Assembly: GCF_040151475.1 (NCBI RefSeq)
Contig: NZ_JBDKWG010000130.1
Location: forward strand, 1 to 64,000
Origin: CAXBNB01 sp040151475
GTDB lineage: Bacteria; Bacteroidota; Bacteroidia; Cytophagales; Cyclobacteriaceae
DNA length: 64,000 nucleotides
Reading direction: 5' to 3'
Within the stretch, counting starts at the first letter, position 1. Every line of letters begins with the position of its first letter. The notes beneath the pieces were generated by a model. It had not been told where the DNA came from. It saw nothing but the letters and a program-made list of their open reading frames with translations, and searched no databases. Made by a program: the position numbers and the translations under genes. Below, piece by piece: positions 36,214 through 45,681 of the stretch.

Positions 36214-36244
36214 AATATATCCAATGTTTTGAACAATATATCCA
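36214..36244 (+). promoter_or_regulatory. Direct-repeat operator candidate before the PSD1 cluster
   Basis: Two exact copies of AATATATCCA (36214-36223 and 36235-36244) are offset by 21 bp, two helical turns, as expected for a dimeric AraC-type activator. The downstream repeat ends 56 bp before the ATG of the first cytochrome/DUF1553 gene. A partial -7-like TTAATTTG lies at 36267-36274. Related repeats lie before the HTCS gene. Confidence 0.55.
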
Positions 36245-36300
36245 TCTGGTAATAGGGGCTATATGATTAATTTGTATAACATCAATTATTATTTAAGCGA

Positions 36301-39300
36301 ATGCTCAAATCTCTATTTTTAAATTTAACATTTATTGTCTCTTTAATAACATTATTCACTTCATGCTCAAACGATAAGGGTAGCAATTCATCAGCTACTT
36401 CAAACCAAAAAATACCACAAGTCATAGATTTCAACTACCATGTAAAACCGATCCTCTCGGACAAATGTTTTGCCTGCCATGGTCCTGACTTAGCTACTCA
36501 AAAAGGTGATTTGAGGTTGGACACCCCGGAGGGAGCTTTCGAAACCATTCTGGAATCCGGTGATCACCCAATTGTTCCCGGCGACCTGTCCAAAAGCGTG
36601 GTTTATGCCAAAATAACATCTAAAGATCCGGAAGCAATGATGCCTCCTCCTGAAAGCAATTTATTGTTAACAGAGTATGAAATCAAAGTTCTGAAAAAAT
36701 GGATTGAACAAGGTGCTGAATACAAACCTCACTGGGCTTTTTCCAAGCCTGAAAAGGTAAATATCCCCAATGCAAATCAGGAATGGGCAAATAATGAGAT
36801 TGATCAATTTATTGCAAAAAAACTCGAAACTATAGGATTAAAACCTTCACCTGAAGCTGGCAAGGAACAACTGATCAGGCGTGTAACTTTCGACCTAATA
36901 GGGTTATCACCCAAACTGGAAGAAATCAATAATTTTATCCAAGATGATTCTCCTGAAGCTTATGAAAAAGTAGTTGATCGTCTGCTGGCTTCTCCACATT
37001 ATGGAGAACGAATGGCCAGCGAGTGGTTAGATGTGTCGCGTTACGCTGATTCTCATGGATATCAGGATGACAGGCCAAGAACAATGTGGCCATGGAGAGA
37101 CTGGGTAATCAGTGCCTACAACAAAAACATGCCTTATGATGACTTTGTAACCTGGCAATTGGCAGGAGATCTGCTACCAGATGCTACTTATGAGCAAAAA
37201 CTTGCTTCCGGATTTAATAGAAATCACGCCATCACACAAGAGGGCGGAGTGATTGAAGAAGAATACCTTACCGAATATGCTGCAGATCGGGTGCAAACTT
37301 TCGGAACAGCTTTTATTGGGCTCACTGTACAATGTGCAAGATGCCACGACCATAAGTATGACCCCATTTCTCAAAAAGAATTCTACCAACTTTTCGCCTT
37401 TTTCAACAACAACAAAGAAAGAGGGCAAATTAGCTACAGCGACCTTGCTCCGGCACCTCATATTGAATATGAAAACATTGAGTTTGAAAATGAAATAGCA
37501 CAGATCAAAAGTATGCTCAATGACTTAGAACAAAAGCAACAAAACTTTAAACCTGAAGTAGCAGAAGAAACACTCAAACAGTGGTATGAAAGTCAGGAAT
37601 GGAAAAAACTTGAACAACTGGGTTTAGAAGCCAAATTCTCCCTGGATTTTCAAGAGGCCAAAAGCATGCAGGATGAGGTTACCAAAGAGTTTTCCGGATC
37701 ACTCAACTTCAAATTACCTGCCGAAACTACCATACCATCTCTGGTGGAAGGAAAGTTTGACAAAGCACTAAAATTTGATGGAACCAACACACTGACCATT
37801 GGGGATGTTGGTGACTTTGAATATCATGAAGATTTTTCATTAGGTGGTTGGATCAAGTATTCAAATACACCTGAATACTCTGCTGGTATATTATCCAGAA
37901 GAAATGGTGAACACAACAGATCTGGCTATGGCCTCTATTTAGGAAAAGACAATACCCTCAGGTTACAAATTGTACACAAGCTGGATGAACTCATTGAAAT
38001 TAAAACCAAAATACAAATACCAAAAGACGAATGGGTAAATGTATATGGAACCTATGATGGCTCTGGAAAAGCATCAGGAACAGCCCTTTTTGTAAACGGG
38101 AAAAAACAAGAAGTGGAAATCCTTTCAGACAATCTGAAAGCAGGTAGTATCCTGGTTGGCACTCAAGTCACTGTTGGTAACTGGATGATCCGTGCTGCAA
38201 ACTACAGCAATATGGGAGGCTTTGACGGAGCTATCGACGAGATATCAATATATAGTCGAGAGCTGAGTCCACTCGAAGTTAAATATTTGTATGACCAGCA
38301 ACCAAAATATGATCAGCAAGTTGTCTATGAAACTTATATAAAAAGAGAAAATCAGGACTTTACAGTATTGCAAAAAAAACTGGATAGCTTAAGGGCTATT
38401 GACATTACCATTCCTAATGTAATGGTAATGGAAGAACTGGATAGTATAAAACCTGCCTACATACTTGCCAGAGGTGTCTATAGTGCTCATGGAGAAAGGG
38501 TGAATCGGGGAACACCGGAAATGGTTTTGAAATTCTCCGAAAACCTGCCACAAAACAGACTTGGGTTGGCAATGTGGTTATTTGATGAACAAAACCCATT
38601 GACTGGACGGGTAATAGTAAACAGGTATTGGCAAATGCTATTTGGCAAAGGATTGGTATCCACTCCAGAAGATTTTGGAAATCAAGGTGCGTTACCTTCA
38701 CATCCTGAATTGCTTGATTGGCTTGCAATAGAGTTCAGACACAATAACTGGGATATTAAAAAGTTGGTAAAACTGATGGTAATGTCTGCAACATACCGTC
38801 AATCTTCCACTATAGATTCAAAAAAACACAAACTTGATTCTGAAAATACTTACCTCGCCAGAGGTCCTTATAAAAAACTAACAGCAGAAATGATTAGGGA
38901 TCAGGCACTGGCTTCCAGTGGCCTGCTCAATCGAAAAATCGGAGGGAAATGGGTGAAACCATATCAACCTGCAGGAATATGGAAAGAATTGGCCAATCAA
39001 ATTGGTGAAAATAAATACAGGCAAGGACACAGTGCAGACCTCTACCGTAGGAGTATATATACCTATTGGAAACGAACTATTCCAGTACCTTCCATGCTTA
39101 CGTTTGATGCTTCAGAGCGGGCAATGTGCACTGTAAAAAGACAAACTACCAGTACCCCATTACAATCTCTGGTATTACTCAATGACCCTCAGTATATAGA
39201 GGCATCCCGGGTTCTGTCAGAAAGGCTGATTGAAACAAAAGAAGACAATCCAACAGTCTGGATTGAGAATGCTTTCAAAAGTCTGGTATCAAGAAATCCT

Positions 39301-39498
39301 TCGTCTGAAGAAGAAAAATTGCTAATGGAGGTGTACCAATCAGAATTACAAAGATTTAAAGAAGACGACAGCAGTAAAACGGATGTTTTGAAAATAGGTG
39401 AATCTGCCATTGACCAGGGAATAGATCAAAGCAAATTAGCAGCATTGACCATTGTCGTAAGTACTATACTCAATCTGGACGAAGCAAAACATTCATAA
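36301..39498 (+). CDS. Cytochrome c / DUF1549 / LamG / DUF1553 lipoprotein, copy 1
   Basis: A 1065-aa lipoprotein with lipidated C22 (LFTSC). Domains in order are a planctomycete-type cytochrome c (PSCyt1, C56-x-x-C59-H60, ending with MMPP and WIEQGAEYKPHW), DUF1549 (about 160-370, LDVSRYADSHGYQDD and a second CxxCH motif C345-x-x-C348-H349 in CARCHDHKYDP), a concanavalin-like LamG domain (about 470-665) and DUF1553 (about 750-1020, NRYWQMLFGKGLV, FGNQGALPSHPELLDW). The family is very abundant in Planctomycetes and in marine Bacteroidota near sulfatases, but its biochemical role is unproven. It pairs with the DUF1501 gene 24 bp downstream. It is the most diverged of the three copies. Confidence 0.93.
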   Translation: MLKSLFLNLTFIVSLITLFTSCSNDKGSNSSATSNQKIPQVIDFNYHVKPILSDKCFACHGPDLATQKGDLRLDTPEGAFETILESGDHPIVPGDLSKSVVYAKITSKDPEAMMPPPESNLLLTEYEIKVLKKWIEQGAEYKPHWAFSKPEKVNIPNANQEWANNEIDQFIAKKLETIGLKPSPEAGKEQLIRRVTFDLIGLSPKLEEINNFIQDDSPEAYEKVVDRLLASPHYGERMASEWLDVSRYADSHGYQDDRPRTMWPWRDWVISAYNKNMPYDDFVTWQLAGDLLPDATYEQKLASGFNRNHAITQEGGVIEEEYLTEYAADRVQTFGTAFIGLTVQCARCHDHKYDPISQKEFYQLFAFFNNNKERGQISYSDLAPAPHIEYENIEFENEIAQIKSMLNDLEQKQQNFKPEVAEETLKQWYESQEWKKLEQLGLEAKFSLDFQEAKSMQDEVTKEFSGSLNFKLPAETTIPSLVEGKFDKALKFDGTNTLTIGDVGDFEYHEDFSLGGWIKYSNTPEYSAGILSRRNGEHNRSGYGLYLGKDNTLRLQIVHKLDELIEIKTKIQIPKDEWVNVYGTYDGSGKASGTALFVNGKKQEVEILSDNLKAGSILVGTQVTVGNWMIRAANYSNMGGFDGAIDEISIYSRELSPLEVKYLYDQQPKYDQQVVYETYIKRENQDFTVLQKKLDSLRAIDITIPNVMVMEELDSIKPAYILARGVYSAHGERVNRGTPEMVLKFSENLPQNRLGLAMWLFDEQNPLTGRVIVNRYWQMLFGKGLVSTPEDFGNQGALPSHPELLDWLAIEFRHNNWDIKKLVKLMVMSATYRQSSTIDSKKHKLDSENTYLARGPYKKLTAEMIRDQALASSGLLNRKIGGKWVKPYQPAGIWKELANQIGENKYRQGHSADLYRRSIYTYWKRTIPVPSMLTFDASERAMCTVKRQTTSTPLQSLVLLNDPQYIEASRVLSERLIETKEDNPTVWIENAFKSLVSRNPSSEEEKLLMEVYQSELQRFKEDDSSKTDVLKIGESAIDQGIDQSKLAALTIVVSTILNLDEAKHS

Positions 39499-39522
39499 AA
39501 ACTGAATAAACTAATAGAAATC

Positions 39523-40980
39523 ATGAGTGACAACTATTCAGAACATTTGCATAAAATAAATCGCCGACATTTCCTGTCAAAATCCAGTCTTGGAATCGGC
39601 AGTCTGGCTCTGGGTTCTTTGCTTGGCTGCAATTCTTCAGGAAATCGATCCAATCAGGATAGCGACAATAAGTTATTTAGTGCTCCTCATTTTGCCCCAA
39701 AAGCAAAAAGAATCATATATCTTTTCCAAAGTGGTGGCCCATCCCAAATCGACTTGTTTGACTACAAACCTTTACTGATGAAAATGCGGGGTGAAGACCT
39801 CCCCGATTCTGTCAGGCAAGGCCAACGGTTAACAGGTATGACCTCAGGCCAATCTTCTTTTCCTCTTGCTCCTGCCATTTTTGATTTCAAACAACATGGA
39901 CAAAGTGGTGCCTGGGTCAGCGAACTCATGCCACACACAGCCAAAGTGGTAGATGACCTTTGCTTCATCAAGTCAATGCATACCGAAGCGATCAATCATG
40001 ATCCGGCAATTACTTTCTTCCAAACAGGATCGCAACAAGCAGGCAGGCCCAGCATGGGATCATGGTTGAGCTATGGTTTGGGTAGCATGAATGAAAATTT
40101 ACCAACATTCAGCGTACTCTTATCAAGAGGTGCTCAGCGCCCACAACCTATTTACTCCCGACTTTGGGGTAATGGGTTCCTTGCATCCCTGCATCAGGGG
40201 GTGCAATTTCGATCAGGAAAAGATCCGGTTCTGTATTTGCAAAATCCATCGGGCATTACCTCTTCATCCCGACGACAAGTCCTGGATGTTTTGGCTAAAA
40301 TGAACCAGATACGAATGAGTGATTTTGGTGATCCTGAAATTCAGTCAAGGATATCTCAATATGAAATGGCTTATAAGATGCAAACATCTGTACCTGAAGC
40401 AACAGATTTATCCAGTGAACCGGATGAGGTGTTTGAATTGTATGGAGAGGATGCCAGAAAACCCGGCACTTATGCCGCCAATTGCCTTTTGGCCAGAAGG
40501 TTGGCAGAAAGAGATGTGAAATTTGTACAATTGTATCATTTGGGATGGGATCAACATTCTAACTTACCCCGAGACATCCGCTTACAATGCGCCGATACAG
40601 ATAAAGCCTCAGCAGCATTGGTTACAGATTTGAAAAGAAGGGGACTTTTAGAAGATACACTTGTTATTTGGGGTGGAGAGTTTGGAAGAACAAACTTTAG
40701 TCAGGGAAAATTAACTGACACCAATTACGGACGAGATCATCATCCGAGATGCTTTACAGTTTGGATGGCTGGTGGAGGAATCAAACCGGGAATGTCGTAC
40801 GGCGAAACCGATGACTTCAGTTATAACATTGTAAAAGATCCAGTGCACGTTCATGATTTTCAAGCCACCATATTGCATCAAATGGGCATGGATCATGAAC
40901 GACTAACATATAAGCATCAGGGAAGAAGGTATCGACTTACGGATGTTCATGGTCATGTGGTAAAAGACATATTAGCTTAA
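39523..40980 (+). CDS. DUF1501 protein with Tat signal, copy 1
   Basis: A 485-aa protein with a twin-Arg signal (INRRHFLSKSSLGIGSLALG, R14-R15). DUF1501 belongs to the alkaline-phosphatase/sulfatase-like fold. Conserved blocks seen are RIIYLFQSGGPSQIDLFDYK, MHTEAINHDPAITFFQTG, WGGEFGRTN and GRDHHPRCFTVWMAGGG, which hold the probable metal ligands. It is nearly always encoded next to a DUF1553 protein, implying an exported two-protein system. The reaction is not known. The next pair starts only 8 bp after its stop. Confidence 0.92.
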   Translation: MSDNYSEHLHKINRRHFLSKSSLGIGSLALGSLLGCNSSGNRSNQDSDNKLFSAPHFAPKAKRIIYLFQSGGPSQIDLFDYKPLLMKMRGEDLPDSVRQGQRLTGMTSGQSSFPLAPAIFDFKQHGQSGAWVSELMPHTAKVVDDLCFIKSMHTEAINHDPAITFFQTGSQQAGRPSMGSWLSYGLGSMNENLPTFSVLLSRGAQRPQPIYSRLWGNGFLASLHQGVQFRSGKDPVLYLQNPSGITSSSRRQVLDVLAKMNQIRMSDFGDPEIQSRISQYEMAYKMQTSVPEATDLSSEPDEVFELYGEDARKPGTYAANCLLARRLAERDVKFVQLYHLGWDQHSNLPRDIRLQCADTDKASAALVTDLKRRGLLEDTLVIWGGEFGRTNFSQGKLTDTNYGRDHHPRCFTVWMAGGGIKPGMSYGETDDFSYNIVKDPVHVHDFQATILHQMGMDHERLTYKHQGRRYRLTDVHGHVVKDILA

Positions 40981-40988
40981 TTATATCT

Positions 40989-43900
40989 ATGAAAAATGTA
41001 GTATTATTCTTATCAGTCCTTTTTTTAAGCTCATGCAATAATGAGAAGAAAAATATTACAAAAATAAATAATACTATACCTGAAGTTGTAGATTATAATA
41101 TTCATATCAAACCCATACTATCCGATAGGTGTTTTGCCTGTCACGGTCCTGACAAAGCCAGCCAAAAAGCAGGACTAGCTCTTCATACCCCGGAAAAGGC
41201 ATACGCAGAATTAAAAGAAAACCCCGGTCACTTTGCTATTGTACAAGGAAAAGTGGATCGCAGTGAAGTGGTCAAAAGAATAATGTCAAAAGACGAAGAG
41301 GAAATGATGCCTCCAGTCGAGTCAAATTTAAAACTCAATGATTACGAATGTCAACTCATTGTGAAATGGATAGAACAGGGGGCAGTATATAAACCACACT
41401 GGTCTTTGATCTCGGTTGAAAAACCAGAAATACCTGAGATAAAAAATAAAGTTTGGGTCTCTAACCCTATCGACAACTTTATTTTATCAAAATTAGAATC
41501 TCTGGGACTTAAACCTGAAGAAAAGGCTACAAAAGAAAAACTCATCAGAAGAGCCTCATTCGACATTACAGGCCTTCCTCCTACCATCGAAGAAATTGAT
41601 GACTTTCTAAATGATGAAAGCGAAAATGCCTATGAAAAGGTCGTGGACAGACTTTTAGGTTCTGTTGCCTATGCTGAGCACATGGCATCCAGATGGCTCG
41701 ACATCTCACGATATGCGGATTCACATGGCTATCAGGATGATTTCTACAGAAGCATGTGGGCCTGGAGAGAATGGGTGATCAAAGCTTACAATGAAAACAA
41801 ACCATTTGATGAATTCCTAACCTGGCAAATGGCAGGAGACCTTCTGCCAGACGCTACGTACGAGCAAAAATTAGCCACAGGTTTTAACAGGAATCACAGC
41901 ATCAATCAGGAAGGCGGTATTATAGAAGAGGAATTTAAAGTAGAATATGTTGCCGACAGAGCAAATACTTTAGGCACAGCAGTTTTAGGGCTCACAGTAG
42001 AATGCGCCAGATGCCACGACCATAAATATGACCCCATATCACAAAAAAACTACTATGAATTATATGGCTTCTTCAACAGTGTACCTGATGAAGGGAAAGG
42101 CAGGTTGATGGGTGCTGCTCCCGGCCCATCTGTAAAATATCCGGAAGAAAAACTGAACGAATTAAGGGCATACTTAACAGAGATAAACAACAAGCAAACC
42201 AAGACTATTTTTGAGCGCAAACAAGAAGTTTATAATAATCCACTAAAAGACGAAAAAATTAAGACCTGGATAAACAGTTATACTCCTGAAAAAAAGAACG
42301 CACATTCCCTGAGCACTGCCCCTGTATCATATTTTCCTTTTGACAATCTTGACGACTCGTCTAATCCTGATGAATGGAATATAAATAACAAAGAAAAACA
42401 ACTTGAAATCATACGACCAAATACAGGAAAGTATGGAAAAGGACTTTTTATTACCCGGGGACAAAACTACGATTTAGGCGAAAGCAAATTCATCGACGAA
42501 AGTCAGCCTTTTACGATCTCGTTCTGGTTTTTCAATAAATTCAAAAACGGAAAAACAATTCTTTCCAAAATTGACGAGCAGTCCAAAAGTGGAATAAAAA
42601 TCGAAACTCATTCCGGTTACATCCACATAATGACACCTATATCCGATAAAAATTCCGGTGAAAGGTTAATCTCAGACAAGCTCATTCCGGATGGCAAGTG
42701 GACTCATCTTACGGTTGCCTATGATGCTTCAGGTTCTTTGAACGGATTTACGCTTTACGTAAATGGAGAGCCGATGAAACTGAACGGAGACAAGGAACAA
42801 GCATTTCCTCATGTGTCAGCCAATGCTCTATTGAAAATCGCTACTCCCTATGGGCTATCGGGTTCAGGAATTGATGAAATTTTTCTTTTTGACAAAGAAC
42901 TCAATCAAGAAGAAATTCTGTCTGTGGTCAATTTTAATCCTATTGACGCATTAATACAAAAAGAATTTACCCAACTTAAAGAAGAAGACAAAAACCTAAT
43001 CACCGATCATTTTCTGTATCACAAAGACCGGGAATTTCAAATTGCGCTAAGAAACCTGAAATCCGTAAGGTATAAAAAACTTGACGTACCCGATGAAGGT
43101 GACGTAAAAACCATGGTCATGGCAGATTTGCCTGAACCAAACAAAACCTACATCCTCAACAGGGGAGCTTATGATGCCCCCGGTGAAGAAGTCTTACCAG
43201 GAACCCCAGAGTCGATAATGTCATTTAGCGATTCATTACCCAAAAATCGTTTGGGGCTGGCAAAATGGCTTGTAGATCCTAAAAACCCGCTACCCTCTAG
43301 GGTAGCCGTAAACCGCTATTGGCAATATATTTTTGGAAGAGGCATAGTGAAAACTGTTGATGACTTTGGCAATCAGGGCTCTCTTCCCTCCCATCCTGAA
43401 CTACTGGATTGGCTGGCAAGCCATTTCATGGAAAACGGATGGAATACCAAAGACATGATAAAAATGATGGTAATGTCATCCACCTATCAACAAAGCTCTC
43501 AAGTGAGCGATGAAAAAAGGAAAGCGGATTCGGAAAACATCTACCTGGCCAGAGGTCCTCGATACAGAATGACTGTGGAGATGATGCGTGATCAGGCATT
43601 AGCTGCCAGTGGGCTATTGAACACCAAAGTTGGAGGGCCAAGTGTAAGGCCATACCAACCTGACAATCTGTGGAGTGCCATTACAGGAGGTGGATCAGGC
43701 CCACTTGCCAAATTTGTGTTGGATGTAAGTGAAGACCTGTACCGAAGAAGCCTATATACTTTTTGGAAACGAACTGTTCCTCCTCCATCCATGCTTACGT
43801 TTGATGCTGCAACCAGAGACAGATGCATCGTCAATCGACAAAGCACCAACACACCATTACAAGCCCTAGTACTGTTAAACGACCCACAGTACATGGAAGC

Positions 43901-44195
43901 CGCAAGAGTAATGGCTCAAAACTTATTGACTGACAAACAACCAATCGAAAGTAACATTACTACCGCTTACAGGAAACTAACAGGAAGAAAACCTGATGAA
44001 AACGAGTTAAATACATTAATGGAGGTCTTCAATGATGGCTTAGATTCATTTAATAAAAATCCGGCATTGATTTCAGAGTTGATTGAAATAGGAGACTATC
44101 CTATAGATGAAAGTCTGGATGAGAAACTACTCGCTGCTCATACTTATACGATTAGTGCCATTTTAAACCTAGACGAAACCATTTCAAAAGAATAA
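40989..44195 (+). CDS. Cytochrome c / DUF1549 / LamG / DUF1553 lipoprotein, copy 2
   Basis: 1068 aa, same order as copy 1: lipobox LSSC16, cytochrome motif C48-x-x-C51-H52, DUF1549 with LDISRYADSHGYQDD and CARCH (C339, C342, H343), a LamG-like domain (about 440-640) and DUF1553 (FGNQGSLPSHPELLDW). By eye it is much closer to copy 3 than to copy 1, including the segment after the lipobox (NNTIPEVVDYNIHIKPILSD), so copies 2 and 3 arose by a recent duplication. The LamG part is the least conserved between copies, suggesting different binding targets. It is spaced 5 bp from its DUF1501 partner. Confidence 0.93.
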   Translation: MKNVVLFLSVLFLSSCNNEKKNITKINNTIPEVVDYNIHIKPILSDRCFACHGPDKASQKAGLALHTPEKAYAELKENPGHFAIVQGKVDRSEVVKRIMSKDEEEMMPPVESNLKLNDYECQLIVKWIEQGAVYKPHWSLISVEKPEIPEIKNKVWVSNPIDNFILSKLESLGLKPEEKATKEKLIRRASFDITGLPPTIEEIDDFLNDESENAYEKVVDRLLGSVAYAEHMASRWLDISRYADSHGYQDDFYRSMWAWREWVIKAYNENKPFDEFLTWQMAGDLLPDATYEQKLATGFNRNHSINQEGGIIEEEFKVEYVADRANTLGTAVLGLTVECARCHDHKYDPISQKNYYELYGFFNSVPDEGKGRLMGAAPGPSVKYPEEKLNELRAYLTEINNKQTKTIFERKQEVYNNPLKDEKIKTWINSYTPEKKNAHSLSTAPVSYFPFDNLDDSSNPDEWNINNKEKQLEIIRPNTGKYGKGLFITRGQNYDLGESKFIDESQPFTISFWFFNKFKNGKTILSKIDEQSKSGIKIETHSGYIHIMTPISDKNSGERLISDKLIPDGKWTHLTVAYDASGSLNGFTLYVNGEPMKLNGDKEQAFPHVSANALLKIATPYGLSGSGIDEIFLFDKELNQEEILSVVNFNPIDALIQKEFTQLKEEDKNLITDHFLYHKDREFQIALRNLKSVRYKKLDVPDEGDVKTMVMADLPEPNKTYILNRGAYDAPGEEVLPGTPESIMSFSDSLPKNRLGLAKWLVDPKNPLPSRVAVNRYWQYIFGRGIVKTVDDFGNQGSLPSHPELLDWLASHFMENGWNTKDMIKMMVMSSTYQQSSQVSDEKRKADSENIYLARGPRYRMTVEMMRDQALAASGLLNTKVGGPSVRPYQPDNLWSAITGGGSGPLAKFVLDVSEDLYRRSLYTFWKRTVPPPSMLTFDAATRDRCIVNRQSTNTPLQALVLLNDPQYMEAARVMAQNLLTDKQPIESNITTAYRKLTGRKPDENELNTLMEVFNDGLDSFNKNPALISELIEIGDYPIDESLDEKLLAAHTYTISAILNLDETISKE

Positions 44196-44200
44196 ATCTT

Positions 44201-45673
44201 ATGGATGAACTACATGAATATAGGATGAACCTAAACCGACGTGAGTTTCTGTCGAAAACAAGCCTGGGTCTGGGTGCTGCGGCACTTGCTTCTATCATTC
44301 CCGGATGTGGTACAAAAGCCATATCAGGATTAGAAAGCCTTGCGGGCGAGAGTAAAAATGCGCTGGATGTAACTCATTTTGCTCCGAAAGCAAAACGTGT
44401 CATTTATTTATTCCAAAGTGGAGGCCCATCACAAATAGAGCTTTTTGACCCAAAGCCTGTACTGAAAAAAATGTTTGGTGAAGAACTGCCGGCATCAGTA
44501 AGAAACGGTCAACGACTCACAGGAATGACAGCCGGGCAATCATCTTTTCCACTGGCAGGATCTTATTTCAATTTTGAACAAAAAGGACAAAGTGGTGCAT
44601 GGATGAGTGAAGCCCTGCCACATATTGGCAAAATATCAGATGAATTGTGCATTATCAAAAGCATGCATACTGAAGCCATCAATCACGATCCGGCCATTAC
44701 ATTCTTTCAGACCGGACACCAACAAGCTGGCAGGCCATGTATGGGCTCTTGGTTCAGCTATGGATTGGGAAGCTTGAACAATAACCTTCCTACTTTTAGT
44801 GTACTGTTATCAAGAGGATCCGGAAGGCCCAATGCCCAACCCTTATATTCCAGGTTATGGGGGAATGGGTTCTTACCCTCTCTGCACCAGGGAGTGGAAT
44901 TTCGATCTGGAGCAGACCCTGTTTTGTACCTCAATGATTTACCCGGTATTTCCAAACAAGCCAGAAGACAGATGCTTGACAAAATAGCCGAATTGAATCA
45001 GGCTAAATTTGATAAAACCGGAGATCCGGAAATACAGACACGTATTTCCCAATATGAGATGGCTTATAGGATGCAAACTTCTGTCCCGGAAACGATGGAT
45101 ATTTCAAAAGAACCTGATGAAATATTCGAAATGTATGGCCCGGATTCCAGAACTCCCGGTACGTATGCAGCCAATTGTATTCTTGCCAGAAGAATGGCCG
45201 AAAAAGACGTAAGGTTCATTCAGTTGTACCACATGGGATGGGACCAGCATGGCGACCTGCCAAATGCCATTGGCAAGCAATGCCGGGATGTAGATCAGCC
45301 GACTGCTGCGCTCATCATGGATTTGAAACAACGTGGTTTGTTAGACGACACACTGGTAGTTTGGGGCGGTGAATTTGGAAGAACCAATTACTCTCAGGGA
45401 AAATTGACTCATGAAAATTACGGTAGAGACCATCATCCAAAGTGCTTCAGTATTTTCATGGCTGGTGGAGGAGTAAAACCCGGCATCAGCTATGGTGAAA
45501 CCGATGACTTTAGTTACAATATTGTAAAAGATCCCGTGCATGTTCACGATTTTCAAGCTACCTTAATGCATCTTTTAGGTGTGGATCATGAGAAACTTAC
45601 CTACAAACATCAAGGAAGGAGGTACCGACTCACGGATGTTCATGGTCATGTAGTAAAAGATATATTGGCTTAA
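44201..45673 (+). CDS. DUF1501 protein with Tat signal, copy 2
   Basis: 490 aa, twin-Arg signal NRREFLSKTSLGLGAAALAS, and all DUF1501 blocks as in copy 1, including EAINHDPAITFFQTG and GRDHHPKCFSIFMAGGG. It has an extra SGRPNAQP insertion, shared with copy 3 but absent from copy 1 (which reads GAQRPQP). It ends in DVHGHVVKDILA, the same end as copy 1. It is exported and partners with the preceding DUF1553 lipoprotein. Confidence 0.92.
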   Translation: MDELHEYRMNLNRREFLSKTSLGLGAAALASIIPGCGTKAISGLESLAGESKNALDVTHFAPKAKRVIYLFQSGGPSQIELFDPKPVLKKMFGEELPASVRNGQRLTGMTAGQSSFPLAGSYFNFEQKGQSGAWMSEALPHIGKISDELCIIKSMHTEAINHDPAITFFQTGHQQAGRPCMGSWFSYGLGSLNNNLPTFSVLLSRGSGRPNAQPLYSRLWGNGFLPSLHQGVEFRSGADPVLYLNDLPGISKQARRQMLDKIAELNQAKFDKTGDPEIQTRISQYEMAYRMQTSVPETMDISKEPDEIFEMYGPDSRTPGTYAANCILARRMAEKDVRFIQLYHMGWDQHGDLPNAIGKQCRDVDQPTAALIMDLKQRGLLDDTLVVWGGEFGRTNYSQGKLTHENYGRDHHPKCFSIFMAGGGVKPGISYGETDDFSYNIVKDPVHVHDFQATLMHLLGVDHEKLTYKHQGRRYRLTDVHGHVVKDILA

Positions 45674-45681
45674 TTAGATCT

